Of a stretch of DNA of 64,000 bases, positions 1 through 10,159 are shown piece by piece. Both the position numbers and the translations under genes were made by a program. Position 1 is the stretch's first letter. The number at the start of each line of letters is the position of its first letter. This DNA is from Brucella anthropi_A (GTDB lineage Bacteria; Pseudomonadota; Alphaproteobacteria; Rhizobiales; Rhizobiaceae): positions 137,998 through 201,997 of the forward strand of contig NZ_LQBD01000036.1 of NCBI RefSeq assembly GCF_046630315.1, written 5' to 3'. The notes beneath the pieces are model-generated. The model worked only from the letters and a program-made list of their open reading frames with translations, had not been told where the DNA came from and did not search any database.

Positions 1-535
1 TGCAACCGCGCAAGCTTCCGCCAATATCGTTGCAAAGCGTCTCGACATGATTTCGGAAGAAACCGAGCGCGGCTGGGAAGCCCATGTGACGGAAGATGGC
101 GGCTATCGCTTCGAGCGCATGGTGCGCGGCGTGAAGGATATCGCCATTCTCGACATGGCGCTGCTCGGCTCTGCCGACGCCCGGCAGATCGACCGCGTGG
201 CTGCACGCCTGTCGGAGGTCTTTGCCGAGCCGCCCGTGATGCGCCGCAAGGACAAGGTGGAAACGCTTTCCGGGCCGATGGCCCTGCTTGACGCCATCTT
301 TGCGACAGGCCGCAAGGGCCTGACCCTCCAGCGCTACAAAGGCTTGGGCGAAATGAACGCCGAACAGCTTTGGGAAACCACGCTCGACCCGAATGTGCGC
401 TCGCTGTTGCAGGTCAAGGTGACGGATGCGACCGATGCGGATTCCCTGTTCTCGCGCCTCATGGGCGATGAGGTGGAGCCGCGACGCGAATTCATTCAGG
501 AAAATGCGCTGAGCGTTGCCAATCTGGACGTTTGA
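1..535 (+). CDS. gyrB: DNA gyrase subunit B, C-terminal part (5' truncated by window)
   Basis: Only the end of the gene is present; the frame is open from base 2 and stops with TGA at 533-535. GyrB is the ATPase/TOPRIM subunit of gyrase, which introduces negative supercoils. The visible part holds the conserved QRYKGLGEMNAEQLWETT block of the type IIA topoisomerase B subunit. The tail (LMGDEVEPRREFIQENAL followed by VANLDV) fits GyrB rather than ParE, whose E. coli tail is clearly different. The gene faces the DEAD-box helicase gene and shares a hairpin terminator with it. Confidence 0.93.
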   Translation, partial: ATAQASANIVAKRLDMISEETERGWEAHVTEDGGYRFERMVRGVKDIAILDMALLGSADARQIDRVAARLSEVFAEPPVMRRKDKVETLSGPMALLDAIFATGRKGLTLQRYKGLGEMNAEQLWETTLDPNVRSLLQVKVTDATDADSLFSRLMGDEVEPRREFIQENALSVANLDV

Positions 536-540
536 TACGA

Positions 541-566
541 AAAAGCCCCGGAAATCTGGGGCTTTT
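541..566. terminator. Bidirectional hairpin terminator between gyrB and the helicase gene
   Basis: A perfect 9-bp stem (AAAAGCCCC at 541-549 with GGGGCTTTT at 558-566) around an 8-nt loop lies 5 nt after the gyrB stop. The arms begin and end in A and T runs, so it can terminate transcription on both strands. Confidence 0.85.
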
Positions 567-586
567 CATTATTCTGAGCAGTAAGT

Positions 587-2506
587 TTATTCGCCGCGGC
601 GCTTCTTGCCAAAGCCGCCTTCGGGCTTCTTGCCACCCTTTTTGAAGCCGTCTTTCCTGAAGTCGTCTCCACGGGAGAAATCACGCGGCTTGTCCCACTT
701 GTCGCCCTTGGAGCGGTCGCCCTTATAGCCTTCGCTCTTGTAGCCGCCGTCCTTGAACTTGTCGCCGCGCGGCTTGAAGCCACCCTTGCCTTCGCGCGGG
801 GCGGCGTCGCCGCCTGCACCGGCAACGGCGGTGCGGATCACAAGGCCCTTTTCGCCGGTACCGCGTTCCTCGACCGAACGGCGGAATTCATCAGCCTTCG
901 AGGCCGTGATTTCGAAGCGGGTTTCATTGTCGAAAATCTTGATCGATCCGACATCGCGCTTGGAAACATCGCCCGCCTTGCAGATGAGCGGCAGCAGCCA
1001 TTTCGGATCGGCGCGATGCTTGCGACCGGCAGAAACCGAAAACCACACGCCGTCAAAATGCGCATTGCGGTCAAAACGTTCGCCCGGTTCGCCACGCTCG
1101 CGGCGCTCTCCGCGTTCGAAGCGGTCGCCACGGTCGGAACGCTCACCTTTTTCAAAACGATCTCTGGGCTTCTTGCCGCCAACCGGATGCACAGGTGCAT
1201 CGGAAACTTCTTCCGCTGCCGGATAGGAAGCCACCTCACGATTGAGGAAAGCGCTAGCGATCTGTTCCGGCGTATAACGCTCGACCAGTGCCTTGAGGAG
1301 ATCCTGATATTCTTCTTCAACCAGCTGGTTGAAGACTTCCGCATTCAAGATGCGCTCATTGGTCTTGGCCTGAACGGCTGCAATGCTCGGTGCCGGAACC
1401 GTCTGCGCGTCGAGCTTTGCCATGTGCAGAAGGCGCTCGGCGGTGCGGCGGCGCGAGAACGGCACGACCAGAACGCAGGTGCCCTTGCGGCCTGCGCGGC
1501 CCGTGCGGCCTGAGCGGTGCAGCATTGTTTCCGGGTTATTCGGAAGATCGGCATGAATGACCAGATCAAGGTTCGGCAGGTCGATCCCACGCGCGGCAAC
1601 GTCGGTTGCGACGCAGACGCGGGCACGTCCGTCACGCATGGCCTGAAGCGCATTGTTGCGCTCGGCCTGGCTCAGTTCGCCCGAAAGCGCCACCACGGCA
1701 AAGCCGCGATTGGAAAGCCGGCTTGCCATGTGCTTCACCGCTTCGCGGGTCGAGCAGAAAATGATCGAATTCTGGCTGTCGTAATAGAGCAGCGTATTGA
1801 TGATCGCGTGGTCGCGCTCATGCGGCGGCACCGGCATGGCGACATAATCGATATCCGCATGCTGGCTGGTTTCGCTCTGGACGGTGATGCGCAGCGCGTC
1901 GTTCTGGAAGCGCTTGGCAAGCTGGGCAATCGGCTTCGGCACAGTTGCCGAGAACATCAGCGTGCGGCGGTCTTCCGGCGCTTCGCCAAGGATGAATTCG
2001 AGGTCCTCGCGAAAGCCCATGTCGAGCATTTCGTCGGCTTCATCGAGCACGACGGCACGCAGTTGCGACATATCAAGCGCATCGCGGGTGATGTGGTCGC
2101 GCAGGCGGCCCGGCGTGCCGACGACGATATGGCTTCCCCGTTCCAGCGCCCGGCGCTCGGTGCGGATATCCATGCCGCCAACGCAGGATGCAATCCGCGC
2201 GCCGGTATCGGCATAGAGCCATTCCAGTTCACGACGGACCTGAAGTGCCAGTTCGCGCGTCGGCGCGATAATCATGGCCAACGGCGCGCCCGCATCGCCG
2301 AAGCGCAGTTCGTCCTCTAGAATGGTGTTGGCCATGGCAAGGCCGAAAGCAACCGTCTTGCCCGATCCGGTCTGTGCGGAAACGAGAAGGTCGGCATCGA
2401 GCGTTTCGGGAGCCAGAACTGCATTCTGAACGGCGGTGAGCGTATTGTAACCGCGAGCGGCTAATGCTCCGGAGAGAGCCGGAGCGATGGTATCAGGCAG
2501 AGACAT
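587..2506 (-). CDS. DEAD-box ATP-dependent RNA helicase (DeaD/CsdA-like)
   Basis: An ATP-dependent RNA helicase of 639 aa. The core shows Walker A AQTGSGKT (44-51), PTRELALQ (about 82-89), DEAD (155-158), SAT (186-188) and the C-terminal RGID and HRSGRTGRAGRKG motifs. After the core comes an Arg/Glu/Asp-rich linker, a DbpA/DeaD-type RNA-binding domain (around VWFSVSAGRKHRADPKWLLP) and a Gly/Lys/Arg-rich disordered tail. This architecture is typical of DeaD-like proteins acting in ribosome assembly and RNA decay, often at low temperature. The exact paralogue is uncertain, so no symbol is given. Confidence 0.92.
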   Translation of the reverse strand: MSLPDTIAPALSGALAARGYNTLTAVQNAVLAPETLDADLLVSAQTGSGKTVAFGLAMANTILEDELRFGDAGAPLAMIIAPTRELALQVRRELEWLYADTGARIASCVGGMDIRTERRALERGSHIVVGTPGRLRDHITRDALDMSQLRAVVLDEADEMLDMGFREDLEFILGEAPEDRRTLMFSATVPKPIAQLAKRFQNDALRITVQSETSQHADIDYVAMPVPPHERDHAIINTLLYYDSQNSIIFCSTREAVKHMASRLSNRGFAVVALSGELSQAERNNALQAMRDGRARVCVATDVAARGIDLPNLDLVIHADLPNNPETMLHRSGRTGRAGRKGTCVLVVPFSRRRTAERLLHMAKLDAQTVPAPSIAAVQAKTNERILNAEVFNQLVEEEYQDLLKALVERYTPEQIASAFLNREVASYPAAEEVSDAPVHPVGGKKPRDRFEKGERSDRGDRFERGERRERGEPGERFDRNAHFDGVWFSVSAGRKHRADPKWLLPLICKAGDVSKRDVGSIKIFDNETRFEITASKADEFRRSVEERGTGEKGLVIRTAVAGAGGDAAPREGKGGFKPRGDKFKDGGYKSEGYKGDRSKGDKWDKPRDFSRGDDFRKDGFKKGGKKPEGGFGKKRRGE

Positions 2507-2647
2507 GAATAACTTTCAAAAAAGCTTCTCAAGCCGCATACCCATTGGTCGTGAACCACTTGTCCACGACTCCCCAGACGACTACCGAAGCACCAGAATT
2601 GGCTCTTCCCTATAGGTTTAACGCTTCCCGGTCAACCGGAACAAAAC

Positions 2648-5584
2648 TCAATGCGCTTCGTCCCAGTTATGCGCCGCCCTTGCGTCCACATGCAGAGGAA
2701 CCGCGAGCGAGACGGCGGGCATGGCCGCATTTTCCATCACGCGGCGCACGACGGGAATAGTCTTTTCCACTTCATTTTCAGGCACTTCGAAGATGAGTTC
2801 GTCGTGGACCTGCAACAGCATACGCGCGGCGAGATTTTCCGCCGCCAGCGCATCTTCCATGCGGATCATAGCGCGGCGGATGATATCGGCGGCTGAACCC
2901 TGGATCGGCGCATTGATGGCCGCACGCTCGTTGAAGGCGCGGACCTGCGGATTGGACGCCCTGATATCCGGGTAGTGCGCGCGGCGACCGAAAATGGTTT
3001 CGACATAGCCATGCTCGCGCGCGAAAGCCTTGGTCGCCTCCATATAATCCTTGATGCCGGGGAAACGCTCGAAATAGGTGCGGATATATTGTCCAGCCTC
3101 CTCACGCGGGATGGAAAGCTGGTTGGCCAGACCGAAGGCGGAAATGCCGTAGATAATGCCGAAATTGATCGCCTTGGCGCGGCGGCGCACTTCCGAAGGC
3201 ATGCCTTCGACCGGAACGCCGAACATTTCCGACGCCGTCATGGCGTGAATGTCGATGCCGTCGGCAAAAGCCTGCTTCAATTGCGCAATGTCGGCTACAT
3301 GCGCGAGCACGCGCAACTCGATCTGGCTGTAGTCGGCGGAGATCAGCTTGTTGCCGGGCTCGGCGATGAAGGCTGTCCTGATCTTGCGCCCCTCGGCGGT
3401 GCGCACCGGAATATTCTGCAAATTGGGCTCGGACGAGGAAAGCCGCCCCGTCGAGGTGGACGCCATCGCATAGGATGTATGGACGCGCCTGGTCCGGGGG
3501 TTGATGAAACCCGGCAGCGCATCCGTATAGGTGGATTTGAGCTTGGTGAGCTGGCGCCAGTCCACGATCTTGCGCGGCAGCGGATGGCCTTCTGCGGCAA
3601 GGTCTTCCAGCACCTGCGCGGAGGTCGACCACTGGCCGGTCTTCGTCTTGGACGCACCCGGAAGCCCCATCTTGCCGAAGAGAATATCGCCAAGCTGCTT
3701 GGGCGATCCTATGGTGAATTTCTCGCCCGCCAGTTCGTAAATTTCGTCTTCATAGGCAGCGGCAGCCTGCGCCAGATCGCCGGAAAGGCGTGAAAGCACC
3801 TGCCGGTCGACGGCGATGCCGCGCTCTTCCATGCGCGCCAGCACATCGATCAGCGGACGTTCCAGGCGCTCATAGACCGACATCAGCCCTTCGGCGGCAA
3901 GACGCGGCTTCAACACCAGCCACAGCCGCAGCGTGACATCGGCATCCTCGGCGGCATAGGCCGTCGCACGATCGATATCCACCATGTCGAAAGTGACCAT
4001 GCTCTTGCCGCTTCCCGCCACATCCTTATAGGCAATCGGCGTGTGGCCAAGCCAGCGCTCGGACAGCGGGTCCATGCCGTGGCTGCCGGTGCCCGCATCC
4101 ACAACATAGGAAATCAGCATCGTATCGTCGAAGGCAACGGTGTTGATGCCATGGCGGCGCATGACCAGCCAGTCATATTTCATGTTCTGCGCGATCTTGA
4201 GGACGGAAGCATCCTCCAGCACAGGTTTCAGCACGGCCAGCGCTTCGCCCAGCGGAATTTGCCCCTCGACCATGCCGCCGCCAAGAAGATCACCCGCACC
4301 GGACTTGTGCTGCAACGGCACATAGGCGGCCTTGCCCGGCGCCAGCGCCAGCGAAAAGCCGACAAGCTCGGCCTGCATGGGATCGACCGATGTGGTTTCG
4401 GTGTCGAAAGCCACGAGGCCGGTTTCCACCGCCTCGGCCAGCCATTGCTTCAGCGTCGCCATATCGCGGATGCAGGTATAGGCGCTGGTATCGATCTTCT
4501 GCGCGGTGGCTTCCGCCGCCCGCCTTTCCGCGAGCGCCTTCGGCGCATAGCCCTGATCGGACCCGGCGGCCGTGGGTGCCAAGACCGGTTGCGATGCAGC
4601 AGCAGCGGCCTTTTCGGGAACATCGACATCGGGGCCATGGGCATCCGCACCCCAGTCAGTCTCCACATGGCAGGGTTCGACCGCCGATGCATCCGTGTCG
4701 GTCGCCTCGGCCACGCGGCGGGTGAGCGAGGTGAATTCCATGGCCTTCAGGAAACCGATCAGCTTCGGTCCGTTCTGCGGCTCCAGCACGAGCCCATCCA
4801 GATCGACATCCAGCGGCACATCGGTCTTGAGCGTCACCAGTTCGCGCGCGATCTTCGTCTGGCCGGCAAAGGCCAGAATGTTTTCGCGGCGCTTGTTCTG
4901 CTTGATTTCAGAAGCGCGGGCCAAAAGCGTGTCGAGATCGCCAAACTCCTCCAGCAGCTGCGCCGCCGTCTTCGGGCCGATGCCGGGAATGCCGGGAACA
5001 TTGTCGGTGCTGTCGCCGGTCAGCGATTGCAGGTCAATCATCTTTTCCGGCGGCACGCCCCATTTCTCGATCACTTCCGGGATCGAAATCTGCTTGTCCT
5101 TCATGCTGTCATACATCGACACGGCTGGTGTCACGAGCTGCATGAGGTCCTTGTCGGAGGAGACGATGGTGACATCGCCGCCTGCTTCCTCGGCCAGACG
5201 CGCATATGTGGCGATGAGATCGTCCGCTTCGAAACCTTCCTTCTCGATACAAGGCAGATTGAAGGCGCGTGTCGCCTGCCGGATGAGGCCGAATTGCGGG
5301 ACCAGATCCTCCGGCGGCGCGGTGCGGTTTGCCTTGTAATCGGGATAAAGCGCGTTGCGGAACGTCTTTGACGAATAGTCGAAAATGACCGCGAAATGGG
5401 TCGGCACCACGCCGACATCGGTATTGCGCGCATCCTTCAACAGCTTCCACAGCATGTTGCAGAAGCCGGAAACCGCGCCCACGGGCAGACCGTCCGTCTT
5501 GCGGGTCAGCGGTGGCAGGGCATGATAGGCGCGGAAAATATAGCCCGAGCCGTCAACGAGAAAGAGATGATCGCCTTTTTTCAT
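2648..5584 (-). CDS. polA: DNA polymerase I
   Basis: Full-length family A DNA polymerase of 978 aa, acting in Okazaki fragment maturation and repair. The N-terminus (about 1-290) is the 5'-3' exonuclease with its H3TH region (TGDSTDNVPGIPGIGPKTA). A 3'-5' exonuclease domain follows with an intact DTET motif near residue 393. The polymerase domain carries motif A SADYSQIELRVLAH (near 750), motif B RRRAKAINFGIIYG and motif C HDE (near 930). It is slightly longer than the E. coli enzyme because of an Ala-rich linker between the exonuclease domains. The start codon at 5584 is followed directly by the conserved N-terminus. Confidence 0.97.
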   Translation of the reverse strand: MKKGDHLFLVDGSGYIFRAYHALPPLTRKTDGLPVGAVSGFCNMLWKLLKDARNTDVGVVPTHFAVIFDYSSKTFRNALYPDYKANRTAPPEDLVPQFGLIRQATRAFNLPCIEKEGFEADDLIATYARLAEEAGGDVTIVSSDKDLMQLVTPAVSMYDSMKDKQISIPEVIEKWGVPPEKMIDLQSLTGDSTDNVPGIPGIGPKTAAQLLEEFGDLDTLLARASEIKQNKRRENILAFAGQTKIARELVTLKTDVPLDVDLDGLVLEPQNGPKLIGFLKAMEFTSLTRRVAEATDTDASAVEPCHVETDWGADAHGPDVDVPEKAAAAASQPVLAPTAAGSDQGYAPKALAERRAAEATAQKIDTSAYTCIRDMATLKQWLAEAVETGLVAFDTETTSVDPMQAELVGFSLALAPGKAAYVPLQHKSGAGDLLGGGMVEGQIPLGEALAVLKPVLEDASVLKIAQNMKYDWLVMRRHGINTVAFDDTMLISYVVDAGTGSHGMDPLSERWLGHTPIAYKDVAGSGKSMVTFDMVDIDRATAYAAEDADVTLRLWLVLKPRLAAEGLMSVYERLERPLIDVLARMEERGIAVDRQVLSRLSGDLAQAAAAYEDEIYELAGEKFTIGSPKQLGDILFGKMGLPGASKTKTGQWSTSAQVLEDLAAEGHPLPRKIVDWRQLTKLKSTYTDALPGFINPRTRRVHTSYAMASTSTGRLSSSEPNLQNIPVRTAEGRKIRTAFIAEPGNKLISADYSQIELRVLAHVADIAQLKQAFADGIDIHAMTASEMFGVPVEGMPSEVRRRAKAINFGIIYGISAFGLANQLSIPREEAGQYIRTYFERFPGIKDYMEATKAFAREHGYVETIFGRRAHYPDIRASNPQVRAFNERAAINAPIQGSAADIIRRAMIRMEDALAAENLAARMLLQVHDELIFEVPENEVEKTIPVVRRVMENAAMPAVSLAVPLHVDARAAHNWDEAH

Positions 5585-5994
5585 ACGGTAGAATTAGAGG
5601 AAAGCGGCCATAAAGGAAACCGCTCCCATGTCAGGAGAAACATCCGTCCACGTGAAAGAAATCCATCACGTCGCGATAACACGTTTGTTACAGATTTGTA
5701 ATCTTCCGTGCCCTTGAATAGCCACAGTTGAAAGGCCAAATTCAGGTCATCGACAATTCGTCGGTCGCCGGTTTTCTGACCCGTCCCCCGTTGGATGCCG
5801 GATGTTAGCGGCAGCCTCATTCCCCTCTCCGGGCTGCCGCTTTGAGTGTAGTGATATGGCCGCTGTGGTAACCCCCTCACCGCAGCGGCCAATTCATTTT
5901 CAGGCGGATATCCCTCTCTCGAATTGGGTTTCTTATTGATGGCGCTGGTTGTAGTGTGCCGCCAGTTTACGTTACGACTCGTCAGGAAGCATCC
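5585..5994. other. Gene-free stretch between divergent polA and the M20 peptidase gene
   Basis: No convincing protein gene is present. The left half should hold the polA promoter on the minus strand. The right half (about 5800-5940) holds consecutive inverted repeats with C-rich loops, listed separately as a possible small RNA or structured leader. The long minus-strand frame here runs into the peptidase gene antisense and is not a gene. Confidence 0.6.
5800..5940 (+). ncRNA. Candidate small RNA or structured leader with C-rich hairpin loops
   Basis: Stem 1 is a perfect 10-bp repeat (AGCGGCAGCC 5807-5816 with GGCTGCCGCT 5832-5841); its loop contains TTCCCCTCTCC. Stem 2 is 9 bp (TGGCCGCTG 5857-5865 with CAGCGGCCA 5883-5891); its loop contains ACCCCCTCACC. 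A third, overlapping pair (CCAATTC 5889-5895 with GAATTGG 5921-5927) encloses TCCCTCTCTC and is followed by GTTTCTTATT, which resembles a terminator tail. C-rich loops that can pair with Shine-Dalgarno sequences are known from alphaproteobacterial sRNAs such as the alpha-r14/NfeR1 and cuckoo types. Membership in those families is inference. It could instead be the 5' leader of the peptidase mRNA. Confidence 0.45.
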
Positions 5995-7374
<1,380 letters not shown>

Positions 7375-7404
<30 letters not shown>

Positions 7405-7443
7405 GGCAAGAATCATAGCGGCCGTCGCCGCGAAATAAGGACA
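7375..7443 (+). repeat. Imperfect tandem duplication of the M20 gene 3' end
   Basis: 7375-7408 (the last 10 codons, the stop and 4 nt) is repeated at 7409-7443 with about six changes and one extra base. The second copy is outside the frame, carries its own TAA, and supplies the AAGGA in front of nrnC. Confidence 0.75.
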
Positions 7444-7448
7444 ACTGA

Positions 7449-8066
7449 ATGACTATCCGTTTTCACAAAAACGATTTGCCGAACCTTGACCATTATCAGG
7501 TGGACGCGGTCGCCATCGACACCGAAACGCTGGGCCTGAACCCGCATCGCGACCGGCTTTGCGTGGTGCAGATTTCACCCGGCGACGGCACGGCGGACGT
7601 GATCCAGATCGAGGCCGGGCAGAAAAAGGCGCCCAATCTGGTGAAGCTTCTGAAGGATCGCTCGATCACCAAGATCTTTCATTTCGGCCGCTTTGATCTT
7701 GCCGTGCTGGCGCAGGCTTTCGGCACCATGCCGCAGCCGGTGTTCTGCACCAAGATCGCATCGAAGCTTACCCGCACCTATACGGACCGTCACGGCCTGA
7801 AGGAGCTTTGCAGTGAGCTTCTGGAGGTTTCGATCTCCAAGCAGCAGCAGTCTTCCGACTGGGCAGCCGAAGTCCTGTCACAGGCACAGCTTGAATATGC
7901 CGCCTCGGATGTTCTTTATCTCCACCGCCTGAAGGCGGTTCTGGAACAGCGGCTTGAGCGCGATGGCCGCACGAAACAGGCCGAGGCCTGCTTCAAGTTC
8001 CTGCCGACGCGCTCGGAACTCGACCTCATGGGCTGGCCGGAAGACGATATTTTCGCGCATTCGTGA
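7449..8066 (+). CDS. nrnC: NanoRNase C / short RNase D-type 3'-5' exoribonuclease
   Basis: A 205-aa DEDDy exonuclease consisting of the catalytic domain alone. Motif I is AIDTETLGLNP, motif II FHFGRFDLAVL and motif III YAASDVLYLHRL (Tyr plus Asp). The HRDC domains of true RNase D are absent and the length matches NrnC, the alphaproteobacterial enzyme that degrades dinucleotides and very short RNAs in organisms lacking Orn. It probably clears nanoRNA and pGpG in the cytoplasm. AAGGA lies 7-11 nt upstream of the ATG, within the duplicated segment. It ends 5 nt before the convergent acyltransferase gene. Confidence 0.88.
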   Translation: MTIRFHKNDLPNLDHYQVDAVAIDTETLGLNPHRDRLCVVQISPGDGTADVIQIEAGQKKAPNLVKLLKDRSITKIFHFGRFDLAVLAQAFGTMPQPVFCTKIASKLTRTYTDRHGLKELCSELLEVSISKQQQSSDWAAEVLSQAQLEYAASDVLYLHRLKAVLEQRLERDGRTKQAEACFKFLPTRSELDLMGWPEDDIFAHS

Positions 8067-8071
8067 TGCAA

Positions 8072-9187
8072 TCAAACGGCGGCGGCGGCCGCCGTTTTCT
8101 TTTGCGGCACCGGATCGATAGAGGCCCAGCCGGGGCGATGGAACAGAAACTTTCCGTAACCGCTCCACCGGATAAGGCCATAAAGAATGACAGGCCCAAT
8201 GACGCCGCTTGCGGTGGTCAGCAGCGAGACGGTGCCGATATCGCCGATCCCGAGTTTCAACAGCACCGTGCGGGCGATCGCCATGGGCAGGAAGAAAGCC
8301 AGATAGACGACGATCGAATGCGCGCCGAGCCAGCTCAAGCCGCGATGCAGCCAGTTTCCGGCGGGGAGCAGGCTCAAAAGCGAAGAGACGGCGATGATCG
8401 CCAGCGCGCCCACCAATCCGAGCAAAAGTGAAACCACCGGCAGATCGCCGATAGCGCCGCGCCCATCCAGAAGGTCGCCTGCGGGCGGGATCAGAGCGGC
8501 CAGGCCTTCAGGTACGGGCATGAAGACGAGCTTATATTCCACAAAGCCCCAGACAAGCAGACCGGCCATGCCGATAAGCGGGCGCTGACGCAGCCAGTCC
8601 GCGGCCCGGAAAATGGCGGGTGCAAAGGCATAACCCGCATAGAAATAGACGAAGCGCGAGCAGAATTCGTCCACCATGACCCAGCCTGTATGGATCGGCA
8701 GCATCTCCAGAAATGCCAGCGCCGTGAAGGCACCCCCCACCGGCACACGCTTCAAAAGCCGCGTCACGATGAAGAATACCGGCAGGATATAGATGAACCA
8801 GAGCGTCCCGAACGGCTCGATGAATGCCATCAGATAGGCCAGCACCACACCGGAAACTCCGGTTTCGCCGGCAATGGCGGGTGCCTTGAAGGCAAACTGG
8901 ATCGTCAGCCACAGAATATAGAAATAGAGAAAGTGCACCACCTTGCGGTCAAGATAGCGCCGCCACGGCCTGTCGATGACAAGACCGAGAAACAGGCCCG
9001 ATATCATGAAGAAATCCGGCATGCGAAAAGGCTTGGCGAAGGCGACCACATAATGCATCCAGCCCTGCGCCCCGGCTGCCTTTTCCACACCCAGCGTCGA
9101 ATGCATCATGACAACGAAGATGATGCAGATACCCTTGGCAATATCGACCCAGTCGACCCGCCCGTTCACGCCCTTCGTGCCACGCAT
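8072..9187 (-). CDS. Acyltransferase family 3 membrane protein (NolL/OpgC-like)
   Basis: A 371-aa polytopic membrane protein with about ten hydrophobic segments. It opens with the signature RVDWVDIAKGICIIFVVMMH of the acyltransferase-3 family, which O-acetylates or succinylates envelope sugars such as fucose, Nod factors and glucans. The acceptor is unknown. It is tempting to link it to modified glucans because cgs is nearby, but a different gene (cgm) is the described Brucella glucan succinyltransferase. Its last codons, an AAAAAV tail, overlap the nrnC terminator hairpin. Confidence 0.8.
   Translation of the reverse strand: MRGTKGVNGRVDWVDIAKGICIIFVVMMHSTLGVEKAAGAQGWMHYVVAFAKPFRMPDFFMISGLFLGLVIDRPWRRYLDRKVVHFLYFYILWLTIQFAFKAPAIAGETGVSGVVLAYLMAFIEPFGTLWFIYILPVFFIVTRLLKRVPVGGAFTALAFLEMLPIHTGWVMVDEFCSRFVYFYAGYAFAPAIFRAADWLRQRPLIGMAGLLVWGFVEYKLVFMPVPEGLAALIPPAGDLLDGRGAIGDLPVVSLLLGLVGALAIIAVSSLLSLLPAGNWLHRGLSWLGAHSIVVYLAFFLPMAIARTVLLKLGIGDIGTVSLLTTASGVIGPVILYGLIRWSGYGKFLFHRPGWASIDPVPQKKTAAAAAV
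8075..8102 (+). terminator. nrnC terminator inside the acyltransferase 3' coding end
   Basis: AACGGCGGC (8075-8083) pairs with GCCGCCGTT (8088-8096) around GGCG, followed by TTCTTTT. It sits 9 nt after the nrnC stop and at the same time encodes the poly-Ala tail of the convergent gene. Confidence 0.75.
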
Positions 9188-9439
9188 TTCCTGTTTCCCC
9201 GCCAGTTGTGCTGCTTTCTATAACCTGAACGACGGCGAAATTATATCCTGAAGAACCGGCATAGGCCTGCCCTCGATTGCGCGGGTCGAAGTCAACCGTG
9301 TTTGCCGGGTGCTCACGGGAACGTGTAACGCGCAGGCGACATTCCCCTTGCTGTGACCCGTTTGCTACAGACTTTTAGAAGCAATCCCTTATATTAGGGA
9401 CAAATAATGGTTCTTAAGACTTTCCTTTGGAGGTTTATC

Positions 9440-10108
9440 ATGAAGCTCAAGGCCCTTCTTCTTGCATCGACTGTCGCCCTCGTGGCCGCCACGGGCGCCA
9501 AGGCTGCCGACGCCGTCATCGAACAGGAGCCAGCTCCGGTTGTGGTTGCTCCGACCTTTACCTGGAACGGTGCCTATATCGGTGGCCAGATCGGCTATGG
9601 CTGGGGCAAGTCCAAGTTTGATGATAGCTTCGATACGCTCGAACTGAAGCCGGACGGTTTCCTCGGCGGCCTTTATGCCGGTTACAATTTTGACCTCGGC
9701 AACAATGTCGTTCTCGGCATTGACGGTGACGCCACTTACAACAACCTGAAGGATGACTTTACCGGACTTGGCGGCTCCGTCGATACAAGGCTTCGCTGGT
9801 CGGGTGCCGTTCGTGCCCGCGCTGGCTATGCGTTTGATCGCTTCCTGCCTTATATCGCAGGTGGTGTAGCCTTTGGACAGGTCAAGACCAGCGGCGATGT
9901 TGATGGCATCGGCTTCTCCGAAAGCAAGACGCTCACCGGCTGGACCGCAGGCGCTGGCGTTGACTATGCCGCAACTGACAATGTGATCCTTCGCCTTGAA
10001 TATCGCTACACCGACTATGGCGACAAAGACATCGATTTCGCTGGTGCGAACGTCAATCAGGACTTCAGGACCAATGAAGTTCGTCTCGGCGTCGCATACA
10101 AGTTCTAA
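9440..10108 (+). CDS. omp25c: Omp25/Omp31-family outer-membrane protein (Omp25c)
   Basis: A 222-aa outer-membrane beta-barrel protein. The signal peptide ends A-K-A at 20-22 (mature start ADAVIEQEP), followed by the family opening FTWNGAYIGGQIGYGWG, alternating amphipathic strands, and the C-terminal LGVAYKF ending in the Phe typical of barrels. ATG 9440 is preceded by GGAGG at 9429-9433; an in-frame ATG at 9407 lacks a site and would bury the signal peptide. The tandem position with a second paralogue, upstream of a PBP gene and about nine genes from cgs, matches the known omp25c-omp25d pair of Brucella. The c/d assignment follows that gene order. Confidence 0.85.
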   Translation: MKLKALLLASTVALVAATGAKAADAVIEQEPAPVVVAPTFTWNGAYIGGQIGYGWGKSKFDDSFDTLELKPDGFLGGLYAGYNFDLGNNVVLGIDGDATYNNLKDDFTGLGGSVDTRLRWSGAVRARAGYAFDRFLPYIAGGVAFGQVKTSGDVDGIGFSESKTLTGWTAGAGVDYAATDNVILRLEYRYTDYGDKDIDFAGANVNQDFRTNEVRLGVAYKF

Positions 10109-10126
10109 TTCGATCGAACATGTCTG

Positions 10127-10157
10127 GAAAAGGCCCTGCTTCGCGGGGCCTTTTTTT
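10127..10157 (+). terminator. Terminator of omp25c
   Basis: AAAGGCCC (10128-10135) pairs with GGGCCTTT (10145-10152), followed by a long T run (TTTTTTT), 20 nt after the stop. Confidence 0.9.
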
Positions 10158-10159
10158 GT

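Noticed and set aside
1..535. Assignment of the first gene to parE
   Set aside because: The C-terminal VEPRREFIQENAL block fits GyrB; E. coli ParE ends with a different sequence.
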